Positions 34,868-44,096 of a DNA stretch of 60,439 nt are shown piece by piece. Within the stretch, counting starts at the first letter, position 1, and the number at the start of each line of letters is the position of its first letter. Origin of the DNA: Sphingobacteriales bacterium (lineage in GTDB: Bacteria; Bacteroidota; Bacteroidia; UKL13-3); the NCBI GenBank assembly GCA_021298155.1, contig JAJTEN010000009.1:1-60439 (forward strand). Direction: 5' to 3'. The notes beneath the pieces were generated by a model that did no database searches, was not told where the DNA came from, and was given only the letters and a program-made list of their open reading frames with translations. The position numbers were made by a program, and so were the translations under genes.

Positions 34868-34897
34868 TTATTCAATCAAAATAAAAAGTATACCCAT

Positions 34898-35818
34898 ATG
34901 AATTTCCAAATATTACCAATACTAATTGTCGTATTAAATTTACTGTCTAATTGTTTATGGGCTCAAACAGAAATAAAAGATCCGCAAATAACAGGTTCAT
35001 TATGGCGTTATGAAAAGTTGCAAAGTGCATTTGTAGGTTCAAGAAATGTGGATGTTTGGTTGCCTAGCGATTATCAATCTAATGGATCTGTTAAATATGC
35101 TGTACTTTATGTGCATGATGGACAAAATTTATTTTATCCTGGTGTTTCATTTTCAGGAGCCGAATGGGGCTTAGATGAGGTGATGGATAGTTTGAGTAGG
35201 GTAGGACTAATTCGAAAAACAATTGTGGTTGGTATTTGGAATACACCAAAGCGATTATTAGAATATACGCCAGAAAATAAGGTACTTTTTAAAGATTCTA
35301 CCAAAGTTAATCAGGTTAAATGGGACCTAAAGCCAATGGCACTCTCTAACGCCTATTTACAGTTTATCTTCGAAGAACTTAAGCCTATGATCGATTCGCA
35401 ATATGCTACTAAAGCAGATATGAAAAGCACTTTTATGATGGGAGCAAATTTAGGTGGCTTAATTTCGTTAAGTGCTCTATGTAAATACCCAGATCAATTA
35501 AAAGGAATAGCAGGAATTGCCATGCAATGGCCAAGTATTTTTCAAGAAAAAAATGAAGCTGAAGTTCAAGCGTACATAGATTATTATTTGCACTATCTGC
35601 CTAATCCTGCTTTGCATAAAATATATTTTGATGTTGATGGGAGTGCACGTAATGCATGGAATATGCGCCAACAATCCTATATGGATGAGCATTGTTTTGC
35701 CAATGCCTATCATAGCACAAAAAGCTTCCTTAGTTTGGTGTTCGCTGATAACTTAAAACAAGAATCGGAATGGCGCAAAAGATTGGCCATTCCGATTCTA
35801 TTTATACTTAAACCTTAG
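34898..35818 (+). CDS. Exported alpha/beta-hydrolase-fold (esterase D-like) protein lacking catalytic residues
   Basis: 306 residues with a signal peptide ending LWAQ. The fold matches the putative-esterase family (VWLPSDY, AVLYVHDGQNLF, WGLDEVM, then a nucleophile-elbow region and a terminal EWRKRLAIPILFIL). The elbow that is normally GxSxGG reads GANLGG at 182-187, with Asn184 in place of the nucleophile. The C-terminal motif normally HxExxW reads DNLKQESEW, with Asn285 in place of His. An acidic residue, Asp245 or 247, remains. It may be a pseudo-enzyme or binding protein. It is downstream of recO with a 30-bp gap and convergent with the permease. Confidence 0.75.
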   Translation: MNFQILPILIVVLNLLSNCLWAQTEIKDPQITGSLWRYEKLQSAFVGSRNVDVWLPSDYQSNGSVKYAVLYVHDGQNLFYPGVSFSGAEWGLDEVMDSLSRVGLIRKTIVVGIWNTPKRLLEYTPENKVLFKDSTKVNQVKWDLKPMALSNAYLQFIFEELKPMIDSQYATKADMKSTFMMGANLGGLISLSALCKYPDQLKGIAGIAMQWPSIFQEKNEAEVQAYIDYYLHYLPNPALHKIYFDVDGSARNAWNMRQQSYMDEHCFANAYHSTKSFLSLVFADNLKQESEWRKRLAIPILFILKP

Positions 35819-35872
35819 CTATATTTTTGTTGTAAAAGCTACATTTAAATCTGCGCTGAAAATGCATTAAAA

Positions 35873-37459
35873 TTAGCTTTGATTTTCTCTCATTTTTCTG
35901 GCGCTCTTTGCAGAATAACCAAAATAAATAAGTAAACCAAAAACCAACCATAAACTCGCGCTAATAAGCGTTGGAACAGGTAAGCTAACAATCATTGCGC
36001 CACAAACAATCATTCCTAAAATGGGTACTAAAGGAACCAAAGGGGTTTTAAAAGGACGTTCTATATTTGGTTCCTTTTTGCGCATAATAATAATCCCTAG
36101 GCAAACCAATACAAATGCGAAAAGGGTTCCAAAGCTGGTTAAATCTCCTGCAACACTTCCGGGAATAAATGCGGCAAAAGCACCTACAAATATTAATAAG
36201 ATCCAATTGGCTTTATAGGGTGTTTTAAATTTAGGATGTAACTCATTAAATGCTTTCGGTAGAAGTCCGTCTTTACTCATACTAAAAAACACCCTACTTT
36301 GCCCCATTAACATAACTAAAATAACAGATGAAAATCCAGCTAAGATGGCAACTGTTACACTTGTTCCAAGCCATTCATAGCCTTTCATGTAAGTTTGGAT
36401 AGCGTAACTTACTGAAGCTTCTTTGCCTGAGGTTTTAAATTCTTCCCAATTGGCAACACCCGTTAATACGTGTCCAAATAAAACATACAAAATGGTACAA
36501 ATAATGAGTGAACCTAATATACCAATAGGCATATCTTTTTTAGGATTTTTTGCTTCTTGTGCTGCAGTGCTTACCGCATCAAATCCGATAAAGGCAAAAA
36601 ACACAATGGCAGCTCCGCCTAAAACACCACCCCATCCATGCTTAAAGAATCCTTCATGACCTATGGTTCCTTCTGGAATCATAAATGGAACATGGTTTTC
36701 TGGTTTAATAAACTGCCAACCTAGTCCGATAAACAACAATACGATGGCTACTTTAATGAAAACAATAATGGCATTCACACTCGCAGATTCTTGAGTGCCT
36801 TTTATTAACAACAATGTTAGTGCAAATAAAATAATAAGAGCAGGCGCATTAATAAAGCCTCTTGTAACCTCAACAAAACCTTGAACTTTTTCACCAAGGT
36901 GTTCATATATTTCATTGCTTAATAATAACTGTCCATCTTTTACCTGCGAGGCCAAACTTGGGTGAAGTGCGAGCACTTGATCAATATTTTCTTGCCCCAC
37001 AACCCGTTTCATGCTCTCAAAAGGGGAATGACACCATTCATAGGGTATTATTCCACCCAATAAGTTATTTAAATATTCACTCCATGCAATGGCCACAGTT
37101 GCTGCTCCAAGCGCATATTCCATAATAAGTGCCCAACCAATTATCCAGGCCATTAACTCGCCCATGGTAACATATGAATAGGCATAGGCGCTACCCGCAA
37201 TTGGAATCATCGCTGCAAATTCAGCGTAACAAATACCTGCAAAAGCACAACCTACTGCTGCAATAATAAAACTCATCGTAACGGCAGCGCCTGCTGCCTC
37301 TGCAGAAGCTGCAGCGGTTCTAACAAATAAACCAGCACCAATGATGGCACCTACGCCTAGTGCAACTAAATTGAGCGCCGTGAGTGTACGTTTTAATTGC
37401 GAACCATCATGGTGGCGCAATAAATCTTGTAAGGATTTAGTGTAAAAGAAATTCGACAT
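35873..37459 (-). CDS. APC-family amino acid permease
   Basis: 528 residues with 12 or more membrane helices. N-terminal GVGAIIGAGLFVRTAAAS is the substrate-binding unwound helix 1 of APC transporters; IGFDAVSTAAQEAKNPKKDMPIGI in the middle is the family helix 6-loop signature. Most similar by eye to cationic or general amino acid permeases of the YfnA/CAT type, which exchange or symport amino acids at the inner membrane. Monocistronic, with a 10-bp inverted repeat just upstream of the start. Substrate unknown. Confidence 0.9.
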   Translation of the reverse strand: MSNFFYTKSLQDLLRHHDGSQLKRTLTALNLVALGVGAIIGAGLFVRTAAASAEAAGAAVTMSFIIAAVGCAFAGICYAEFAAMIPIAGSAYAYSYVTMGELMAWIIGWALIMEYALGAATVAIAWSEYLNNLLGGIIPYEWCHSPFESMKRVVGQENIDQVLALHPSLASQVKDGQLLLSNEIYEHLGEKVQGFVEVTRGFINAPALIILFALTLLLIKGTQESASVNAIIVFIKVAIVLLFIGLGWQFIKPENHVPFMIPEGTIGHEGFFKHGWGGVLGGAAIVFFAFIGFDAVSTAAQEAKNPKKDMPIGILGSLIICTILYVLFGHVLTGVANWEEFKTSGKEASVSYAIQTYMKGYEWLGTSVTVAILAGFSSVILVMLMGQSRVFFSMSKDGLLPKAFNELHPKFKTPYKANWILLIFVGAFAAFIPGSVAGDLTSFGTLFAFVLVCLGIIIMRKKEPNIERPFKTPLVPLVPILGMIVCGAMIVSLPVPTLISASLWLVFGLLIYFGYSAKSARKMRENQS

Positions 37460-37463
37460 ATAA

Positions 37464-37489
37464 TCTATATATTTTGGGCAATATATAGA
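37464..37489. promoter_or_regulatory. Inverted repeat directly upstream of the permease start
   Basis: Perfect 10-bp arms TCTATATATT (37464-37473) and its complement (37480-37489) around a 6-bp spacer TTGGGC. It begins 4 bp before the start codon at 37459. It could be an operator or an RNA hairpin that hides the start site; AT content is high, so the hairpin is weak. Confidence 0.4.
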
Positions 37490-37531
37490 AAAGATTGAGA
37501 AAGTTAAAAATGCTTTTGCTCAAATAATACG

Positions 37532-39739
37532 CTATTCAACAAAATCTTCTTTTTCTACTTTGTTAGATTCAAAATTAGCACAGTCTAATTCTACAGAAAT
37601 CGGACTTTGCGGAGGCGACCATTCATTTACAATTTGAAATAAATTAGGAACTTTACTTACTTGTTGCATATAGGTGGCCCAAATAGGCATAGCCATTGCC
37701 GAACCTGATCCTAATTCCATTGTTCTAAAATGGATTGCTCTGTCTTCCCAACCAACCCAACAGCCAGAAACTAATGTAGGCGTAATCCCAATGAACCAAC
37801 CATCACTGTAATTCTGTGTAGTCCCCGTCTTACCTCCAACTGCTCCAGGTATCTGGTAGAAATATTTCACTTTCGCGGCCGTTCCATGTGTGGTTACTTT
37901 CTCTAACATCTTACACATAATATAGGCGGTTTGTTCGCTTAAAGCCTCTTCTGTTACAGGTAAGTTTTCATATATTACATTTCCGTTTTTGTCTAATATA
38001 CGTGTTAAATAGTTGGGTTTAATCCAAACACCTTTATTGGCAAAAGCAGAGAATGCACCTACCATTTCGTATACTGAAATATCTGCAGTGCCTAATGCAG
38101 AAGAAGGATAGGGTTCAATTTTAGATTTCACACCCATTTTTTGAGCTAAATCAATGATGTTATTAATACCTCCTTCTCCCAATAGTTTTAATACATTTAA
38201 GCAAACCAAATTCATAGAAAACTGAAGTCCCCTATACATGGTCATTTCTGGTGTTCCAAATTTTTCATCTGCATTACTTGGGTTATAATCTGGGTAACCG
38301 GCGAAGCTTACAGGTTTATTTGGGATCAGTGTACATGGCGAGAACCCATTATCTACAGCAACCGTATAAACAAATGGTTTAAAGGTTGAACCAACTTGTC
38401 TTTTGGCTGTGATGTTTACATGGTCGTATTTGAAATATTTGTAGTTATGTCCGCCTACCCATGCCTTAATTTTACCATTTGTAGGATCCATACTCATAAA
38501 CCCACATTGCATAAAATATTTATAGTATTTTATGCTATCCATTGGAGTCATAACTGTATCAATCTCCCCTCTGGTATAGCTAAACACGCGCATTTTTACT
38601 GGAGTGTTAAATTCCTTTTCTATCTCTGTTTCCGATTTTTTAAGTTCTCTAGCAATGCGGTATCTATCACTTCTTTTCATTCCGCTTGTTAAAACTTCTT
38701 TATAGCTTCCCCATGGTTCTCTTCCCTTCCAATGCGCAAAAAATTTCTTCTGCTGTTCTTTGAGTTGTTGTTCAACTGTTTCCTCAGCAATTTGTTGCAT
38801 GGTAGTATTAATAGTAGTATAAATCTTTAATCCATCTTTGTATAGATTATATCCGTTTTCTTCGCACCATTCGAGTAACTCCATGCGTAAAGTTTCTCTA
38901 AAATAGGTGGCTAATCCTTGGTTATGACTTTCTTCTTGAAACTGTAATTCTATTGGTTCAGATTTTAAGATGGCACAAGAATCATCGCTGATAAAGCCCG
39001 CTTTTGCCATTTGATTCAGCACGGTATTTCTTCTGTTTAAGGAATTAGCTGGGTTTCTTATCGGGCTATACAATGTAGGGGCTTTTAATAGTCCAACCAA
39101 TACTGCTGCTTCCTTTGCATTGAGCTCATAGGGTGTTTTGGCAAAAAATGTTTTAGCAGCACTTCTAATTCCAAAAGAATTGCTTCCAAATTCTACCGTA
39201 TTAAAATACATCGTTAAAATTTCGTCTTTGGTATAACGCTGTTCAATTAGCGCAGCAACTATCCATTCTTGCAGTTTGGTAACAGCTTTGTCTACTATGC
39301 TTCTAAATTTTCTTCTTGGAAATAGGTTTTTTGCAAGTTGTTGTGAAATTGTACTTCCTCCCTGTTTTTTACCCATGAGGTTATAAATCACAATGGTAAA
39401 AATCCGACTATTATCTACACCACTATGCTCGTAAAAACGAATGTCTTCTGTGGCAATAAGTGCATTTATTAATTGCGGACTCAACTCCTCATAACTTGCG
39501 TTGGAACGATTTTGAAGGTAATATTTACCCAATTGCACACCATCTTCTGCGTAAATCTCGCTGGCTAATTGTGTGGTAGGATTTTCTAATTCCTCAATAG
39601 GTGGTAATTGTCCGAACCAACCCATGGAAATTGCCCATACCATTGCAGCAAGGATTAATATTCCTCCGAATGCGCCAATCCAAAGCCATTTTAAAAATTT
39701 CCAATATGGGTTTTTGTAAAAGTACTCGCTAAATTTCAT
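37532..39739 (-). CDS. Penicillin-binding protein 1A-type transglycosylase/transpeptidase
   Basis: 735 residues, a bifunctional class A PBP building peptidoglycan in the periplasm. Membrane helix 18-38; GT51 domain about 55-235 with the catalytic Glu98 in ATEDIRFYEH and GGSTISQQLAKN at 127-138; transpeptidase domain about 410-680 with SxxK at 451-454 (GSTFKPF), SMN at 508-510 and KTGT at 637-640. It starts 4 bp inside the end of the PorW/SprE-like gene (ATGA overlap), so the two are translated together. Confidence 0.94.
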   Translation of the reverse strand: MKFSEYFYKNPYWKFLKWLWIGAFGGILILAAMVWAISMGWFGQLPPIEELENPTTQLASEIYAEDGVQLGKYYLQNRSNASYEELSPQLINALIATEDIRFYEHSGVDNSRIFTIVIYNLMGKKQGGSTISQQLAKNLFPRRKFRSIVDKAVTKLQEWIVAALIEQRYTKDEILTMYFNTVEFGSNSFGIRSAAKTFFAKTPYELNAKEAAVLVGLLKAPTLYSPIRNPANSLNRRNTVLNQMAKAGFISDDSCAILKSEPIELQFQEESHNQGLATYFRETLRMELLEWCEENGYNLYKDGLKIYTTINTTMQQIAEETVEQQLKEQQKKFFAHWKGREPWGSYKEVLTSGMKRSDRYRIARELKKSETEIEKEFNTPVKMRVFSYTRGEIDTVMTPMDSIKYYKYFMQCGFMSMDPTNGKIKAWVGGHNYKYFKYDHVNITAKRQVGSTFKPFVYTVAVDNGFSPCTLIPNKPVSFAGYPDYNPSNADEKFGTPEMTMYRGLQFSMNLVCLNVLKLLGEGGINNIIDLAQKMGVKSKIEPYPSSALGTADISVYEMVGAFSAFANKGVWIKPNYLTRILDKNGNVIYENLPVTEEALSEQTAYIMCKMLEKVTTHGTAAKVKYFYQIPGAVGGKTGTTQNYSDGWFIGITPTLVSGCWVGWEDRAIHFRTMELGSGSAMAMPIWATYMQQVSKVPNLFQIVNEWSPPQSPISVELDCANFESNKVEKEDFVE

Positions 39740-42399
39740 TTTGAAGGTTGTAAGGCTGTAATTTGTTTTTTGAAGAATGTTTCAAATTTCTCAATTTTTT
39801 TATCTTTAAGAACTACTTTAAAATTTTTCGTTGAAATGGCATATTCAATGATAGGTTCAGTTAATTTAAGTTTCTTACTTTTAAATTGAGTTGCTTGGAT
39901 GGTTTTCATATAATCCAAAGTAGTAGTTAAGTTCTTAAACTCTCTTATTGTTATTAACTGAAAACCCTCATTGCTCATTATGGGGTTCACCCTTAAATTT
40001 TGTTCTGATGCATAGGCTTCATTAAAGGTATTGAATGCAGCAAGTATCTCGTTGAGGTCTTGCACCTTTTCTTTAAAAGCAAAAACGAAATAAAAAGGAG
40101 TTTCAGTTTCAAGATCAAATTCTGAGATGTTTTCACCAGGGGCTGAACCCATCATTTGGGCTGTTTTTTCTACTCGGTTTAACACTTTTATAAACTCATC
40201 AGCCTTTGCAGCTACATCTAAACCTTTGTGAGTTGTGCTCACCTCAGTTAGCGCTTTCAAAAAGGCTTCTTTGCTTTGCGTTTTTCCGATGCAATAGGCA
40301 ACTAACAAATCTATTTTTGGCGCCAATGGATTGCCTGGAAATTGTTTTTCTATTTCACTTTTAAAATGTATTGCTTTCAGATAATCTTCTTGTTGGTAGG
40401 CAACAAGCATGTTCTCATAAGCTTTATTTAAAGCGATGTTATTACTTTGTTCAGCAGAGGCCACCACTTTATTTTGTAGCATTAAGCTATATGGATTTTC
40501 TGGATATTTTTGAATTAACTGGTTTTTAGTTTCCTCTGCGAGTCCGTAATTTTTTAAATCTGCATTACACTTGTATAAAAAGTACCAGGCATTTGGTTCG
40601 TATTCGCTATCCGGAAATCTGCTTTGTAGAATGTCGTAATATTTTTTTGATTCGATCGGACTTTTCAAACGATCATAATAAATATTTCCTAGGTTATTTA
40701 AAGAGAGTAACATGCGTTCATTAGACCGTTTTTTTTGAGCGGTGGTAAGCGGAACATCCTTTACCCATTTGTCTTTATTTGCATCACCAGTTAGGTTGTT
40801 AGCTGTTTGTTCTGAACCAATTTCTTTGGGTCCCTCTGCAGCAGTATTTTTATTCTTTTGTTCATTAGTGTCTCTGGCTTCAGGTTCTGTTTCTGGTTTG
40901 GGTTTTTCTTTAGCTGCAATTCTCCAATAATCCTCATTCACTCTTTGTCCCCACTTTTTGTTTGAGAAAAATTCTGCCATTCCTGCATTTAAGAGTGAGG
41001 GATTATAAAAATACCAAGAATTATCGCCCGAACCTGGAAGACTCAACGGTGCCGAACCAAAGGTGTTCTGATTACTAGTTAAGCTTGCATTCAACTTGGC
41101 TTTCTTTTTGGCTTCCTTTTCAGCCAACTCAGCTTGTTTTTTATTTTCACTTATCCAAAAATCTATTTTTCGTTCAAGGGCATCTTTGCTAAGTAAGGCT
41201 AATTTTTGAAGAGAATCTTCTGCCTCATATACCTGTAAATTAGATATCAAATCAGATAGAACCGACTTAGTTTCTTTAATTTGTGCAAATTTTACATCTT
41301 TATCATCCCACACATTTACAGTGCTGTCGTAATAGATTTGGGCGTTTTTAAATTCTTTAATTTCAAAATAAAGTTTCGCCAATTCGTGCAAGCTTAGGGC
41401 CTTTTGAGTCTTGTTTTTGATGCTAAATGCAGATGATTTTTTGAAATCAGCAATGGCATTGGAGTAATTTTTTTGCGCGAGATTTATTTTGCCTAATTCG
41501 TAATAGATTTGATCCAAAAAGTCGATATTTTTTTCATCAGCCGCCATTCGTTTTAGGTTCCGTTTTACCTTATCTACCGAACGCGGGTCGTTTATATCAT
41601 ATATTTTAGTGAGGTTTATGTTTGCATTAAATGCAAAATCATAAGCAGGTACCAATGAAATTACCTTGTTAAAATAATAGCTAGCCTCTCCTTTTCTATC
41701 CGCTTGCAAGCATAGCTGACCCAAAATATAGTAGTATCTAATTTTTTGCTCCTTTTTCAGTTTGCCTGTAACAGCCAATTTTAAATTATCAATGGCAGAT
41801 GAAAATTTTTCTTGTTTGATATTAATGTCGGCTGCCGTTGCATAAATTGTGGCGATATCTTTCTTATTAAAATTCTTTTTTGCGAGTAATAAACCCATAA
41901 TAGACTCGGCTTCGCCCAATTTTTTCAGGCCTACATAGTTTCTGGCAATGAAACAGGTGCTTAAATCTGTAAATGGTCCGTTTTTATATTTACCCAACAC
42001 ATATTGAAAGGTTTCAATAGAGGCAAAGTAATCTTGTTTATAGAACCTGCATTTTCCCATTGCTACATAAGAATCATCTGTAAATGAGCCAATAGTATGC
42101 ATTTGAATAGTTTTAGAAAACTTTTTTATGGCTTCGTCTAACACATTGCCCGCAGCTTTGGCAGATTCTGCATTCCCCAAAGGAAAAACGTCCAATATTT
42201 TTCCAAAATTATTTTGGTGGGCATTTTCCATCTGAAGGATGGCGTCTAATAATTTTTGTTCGCCGTTAAAATAAACATTATAATGCCCTGTAAGGGTATG
42301 GTATTTTCTGTTCAACCACTTGTCTTTGGTTGGATTACAAGATATAACTGCTATAAATGCCAGCCATATGAATGCGCTAATGTATTTGTTTTTGTGCAA
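39736..42399 (-). CDS. porW: PorW/SprE-like TPR lipoprotein of the type IX secretion system
   Basis: 887 residues. Lipobox VISC with Cys21, then the WLNRKYHTLTGHYNVYFNGE segment that matches the N-terminus of SprE/PorW proteins (CSTxxxxxLSRxYHxLTxxYNxxFNG). Multiple TPR-like helical pairs fill residues 90-430 and 590-720; a Lys/Glu-rich coiled-coil follows at 390-440 and a low-complexity region at 500-570. PorW/SprE is needed for T9SS function and gliding in Flavobacterium and Porphyromonas. Start is TTG 42399, no in-frame ATG is available. It overlaps the PBP1A gene by 4 bp. Confidence 0.82.
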   Translation of the reverse strand: MHKNKYISAFIWLAFIAVISCNPTKDKWLNRKYHTLTGHYNVYFNGEQKLLDAILQMENAHQNNFGKILDVFPLGNAESAKAAGNVLDEAIKKFSKTIQMHTIGSFTDDSYVAMGKCRFYKQDYFASIETFQYVLGKYKNGPFTDLSTCFIARNYVGLKKLGEAESIMGLLLAKKNFNKKDIATIYATAADINIKQEKFSSAIDNLKLAVTGKLKKEQKIRYYYILGQLCLQADRKGEASYYFNKVISLVPAYDFAFNANINLTKIYDINDPRSVDKVKRNLKRMAADEKNIDFLDQIYYELGKINLAQKNYSNAIADFKKSSAFSIKNKTQKALSLHELAKLYFEIKEFKNAQIYYDSTVNVWDDKDVKFAQIKETKSVLSDLISNLQVYEAEDSLQKLALLSKDALERKIDFWISENKKQAELAEKEAKKKAKLNASLTSNQNTFGSAPLSLPGSGDNSWYFYNPSLLNAGMAEFFSNKKWGQRVNEDYWRIAAKEKPKPETEPEARDTNEQKNKNTAAEGPKEIGSEQTANNLTGDANKDKWVKDVPLTTAQKKRSNERMLLSLNNLGNIYYDRLKSPIESKKYYDILQSRFPDSEYEPNAWYFLYKCNADLKNYGLAEETKNQLIQKYPENPYSLMLQNKVVASAEQSNNIALNKAYENMLVAYQQEDYLKAIHFKSEIEKQFPGNPLAPKIDLLVAYCIGKTQSKEAFLKALTEVSTTHKGLDVAAKADEFIKVLNRVEKTAQMMGSAPGENISEFDLETETPFYFVFAFKEKVQDLNEILAAFNTFNEAYASEQNLRVNPIMSNEGFQLITIREFKNLTTTLDYMKTIQATQFKSKKLKLTEPIIEYAISTKNFKVVLKDKKIEKFETFFKKQITALQPSK

Positions 42400-42477
42400 T
42401 GCTAAACAGGATTTTCTTATATTTGAAAAATAAAACCTACAATTTTAACCAAAACTTTTTTATTTAGACTATAAGTT

Positions 42478-42852
42478 ATGGATCAACCTAAGAAAAAATT
42501 AATTCATAAACTGCAATATAAGTATAGGTTGGTAATTATCAATGATGAATCTTTTGAAGAAAAATTATCATTTAAGTTAACGCCAATGAATGTTTTTATT
42601 AGTTTAAGCTCTGCTATTGTATTGTTTACTGTTCTCATTGTAACATTGGTTTTTTATACGCCTCTTCGCGAATTTGTTCCCGGCTATACCGATACAAAAA
42701 CCAAACGAAATGTTCAGCAATTATTGTATAAGACAGACTCGCTTGAGCAAGTTTTAAAAGCGAAAGAGTTGTTTTATGCTAACTTCATCAATATTTTGGA
42801 GGGAGGAAATGGAATTTCAGACACTGCTAGTCAGAATCTTCCAACGAAATAA
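42478..42852 (+). CDS. Stand-alone membrane anchor resembling the N-terminus of M23 peptidases
   Basis: 124 residues. Cytosolic KLQYKYRLVIINDESFEEKLSFKLTPMNVF, a membrane helix about 38-60, the periplasmic TPLREFVPGYTDTKTKRNV and a short coiled-coil to 110. This block is the usual N-terminus of Bacteroidota M23 (LytM-type) endopeptidases of about 300 residues, often next to bactofilin. The peptidase domain is missing: only 97 bp separate the stop from the bactofilin gene and none of the three frames continues it. It may be an anchor for bactofilin or for another peptidase. Function inferred only. Confidence 0.7.
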   Translation: MDQPKKKLIHKLQYKYRLVIINDESFEEKLSFKLTPMNVFISLSSAIVLFTVLIVTLVFYTPLREFVPGYTDTKTKRNVQQLLYKTDSLEQVLKAKELFYANFINILEGGNGISDTASQNLPTK

Positions 42853-42900
42853 TTAAGCACTTTTTTTTGGCAGTAAGCTCCTTTTTTTTAAAAACTAATG

Positions 42901-42908
42901 TATATTTG
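42901..42908 (+). promoter_or_regulatory. Putative -7 box for bactofilin
   Basis: TATATTTG matches TAnnTTTG, 41 bp before the bactofilin ATG. The only upstream TTG (42867) is too far for the usual spacing. Confidence 0.35.
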
Positions 42909-42949
42909 TTGAATTAGATTTTTTTATACGATTATTTCAAACCAAGATT

Positions 42950-43402
42950 ATGGCGATTTTTAACCCATCCAAAAATAGCTCTTTTAACCCCCAAGACCTC
43001 AACATTCTCAATGCTGGAACAAAAATTCAAGGTGATTTGAGTTCTGAAGGAGATTTGCGTATTGATGGTGGTGTAAAGGGGAATATCGATATAAAAACTA
43101 AACTAGTTTTAGGCGTTTCATCACAGGTTGATGGGAATATTAAGGCGCAAAATTGTGATATTTCTGGGGTTGTAAACGGCAATATTGAAGTTAGTGAGTT
43201 GCTCACAATCAAGGCTTCAGCTAAAATTAAGGGAGATATTTCTTGTTGTAAATTGATTATTGAATCTGGTGCTATTTTTAATGGTAAAAGTAGCATGGTT
43301 TCAGATTTAAATAGCAGTATCAGCGATTATAAATCGAGTAAATTTGCTAAGCCATTAGAAACCAAAGCACCAGTTGTAAGTGCCGAAAAAGCCAGCATAT
43401 AA
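42950..43402 (+). CDS. Bactofilin (polymer-forming cytoskeletal protein)
   Basis: 150 residues. The beta-helix core is about 25-115: repeats such as GDLRIDGGVKGNIDIKTKLVLG and NGNIEVSELLTI, with flexible ends rich in Ser, Lys and Pro, as in bactofilins that polymerise without nucleotide. These scaffolds often position peptidoglycan enzymes; the M23-anchor gene just upstream fits that role. Its last codons overlap the AtpZ gene by 23 bp in another frame. Confidence 0.9.
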   Translation: MAIFNPSKNSSFNPQDLNILNAGTKIQGDLSSEGDLRIDGGVKGNIDIKTKLVLGVSSQVDGNIKAQNCDISGVVNGNIEVSELLTIKASAKIKGDISCCKLIIESGAIFNGKSSMVSDLNSSISDYKSSKFAKPLETKAPVVSAEKASI

Positions 43403-43586
43403 TTCCTTTCTCAAATACACCAACCAGGCCATTCAAATGATTTTGGTTATGGTTGTGGGGTCAGTAGGAGGTAAATATGCTGATGCATACCTACATACCC
43501 GATTTCCAATCTTTACTTTAATTGGGGTTATTTTTTCTGTTTTTGCCGCTTTATATCTGGCAATTAAAGATTTCCTAAAAAAATAA
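43380..43586 (+). CDS. atpZ: AtpZ/AtpI-like small membrane protein
   Basis: 68 residues, two membrane helices about 17-37 and 43-62: IQMILVMVVGSVGGKYADAYL and FTLIGVIFSVFAALYLAIKDF. This matches AtpZ-type proteins found at the front of F-ATPase operons, thought to help Mg2+ supply or c-ring assembly. GTG start at 43380 lies inside the end of bactofilin with 23 bp overlap. The location just before the ATP synthase genes supports the call. Confidence 0.8.
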   Translation: MPKKPAYNSFLKYTNQAIQMILVMVVGSVGGKYADAYLHTRFPIFTLIGVIFSVFAALYLAIKDFLKK

Positions 43587-43619
43587 TCAATTGATTTTTA
43601 TTTACTCAATATAAACCCC

Positions 43620-43627
43620 TACTTTTG
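43620..43627 (+). promoter_or_regulatory. Putative -7 box for the ATP synthase operon
   Basis: TACTTTTG followed by C matches TAnnTTTG, about 75 bp before the atpI-like ATG. A TTG at 43591-43593 is 26 bp upstream, slightly longer than ideal. Confidence 0.45.
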
Positions 43628-43701
43628 CGGCACCAAAAAAACCTTATTGTTACCATAAAGCAATTTAATTAGCTGGTTAGCAATTGTTTTAAAGCGAAAT
43701 T

Positions 43702-44088
43702 ATGCGAAAACTTAAATTTTTTCCAAGTCTTATTACACTCACGGTAGTGATGGGCTTGTGTATAGTAGGTTTTCAAAACGCGCAAACAAAAATACAGTTG
43801 AGTAATTTGGTTTGGATTGCTTTGGCGTACTACTTTTTTTTAACGCTTGTTACCTACAAGATAATGAATTCTGGTTTTCCAAAAGACAATAAAACATTCA
43901 TAACCAGAATGTATAGCGCCATTGGAATTCGGTTTGTGTTTTCAATTTTCCCATTATTTATATATTTAATTTTCTCACCTGAGCGCGAGTTATCTTTCGC
44001 GGTTGTGTATCTTTTGTTGTATTTCTTTTACACAGCTTTTGAAATTTATTTTCTTGTAGTTAACTTGCGCCCCGATTTAAAGAAATAA
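43702..44088 (+). CDS. AtpI-like membrane protein of the ATP synthase operon
   Basis: 128 residues with four predicted membrane helices (about 8-25, 35-52, 70-90, 96-118) and short charged loops. Sequence similarity to AtpI is not obvious, but its length, topology and place between AtpZ and subunit a fit the poorly conserved AtpI group in Bacteroidota. 8 bp before atpB, so in the operon. Inferred from context. Confidence 0.65.
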   Translation: MRKLKFFPSLITLTVVMGLCIVGFQNAQTKIQLSNLVWIALAYYFFLTLVTYKIMNSGFPKDNKTFITRMYSAIGIRFVFSIFPLFIYLIFSPERELSFAVVYLLLYFFYTAFEIYFLVVNLRPDLKK

Positions 44089-44096
44089 CATTCTTC

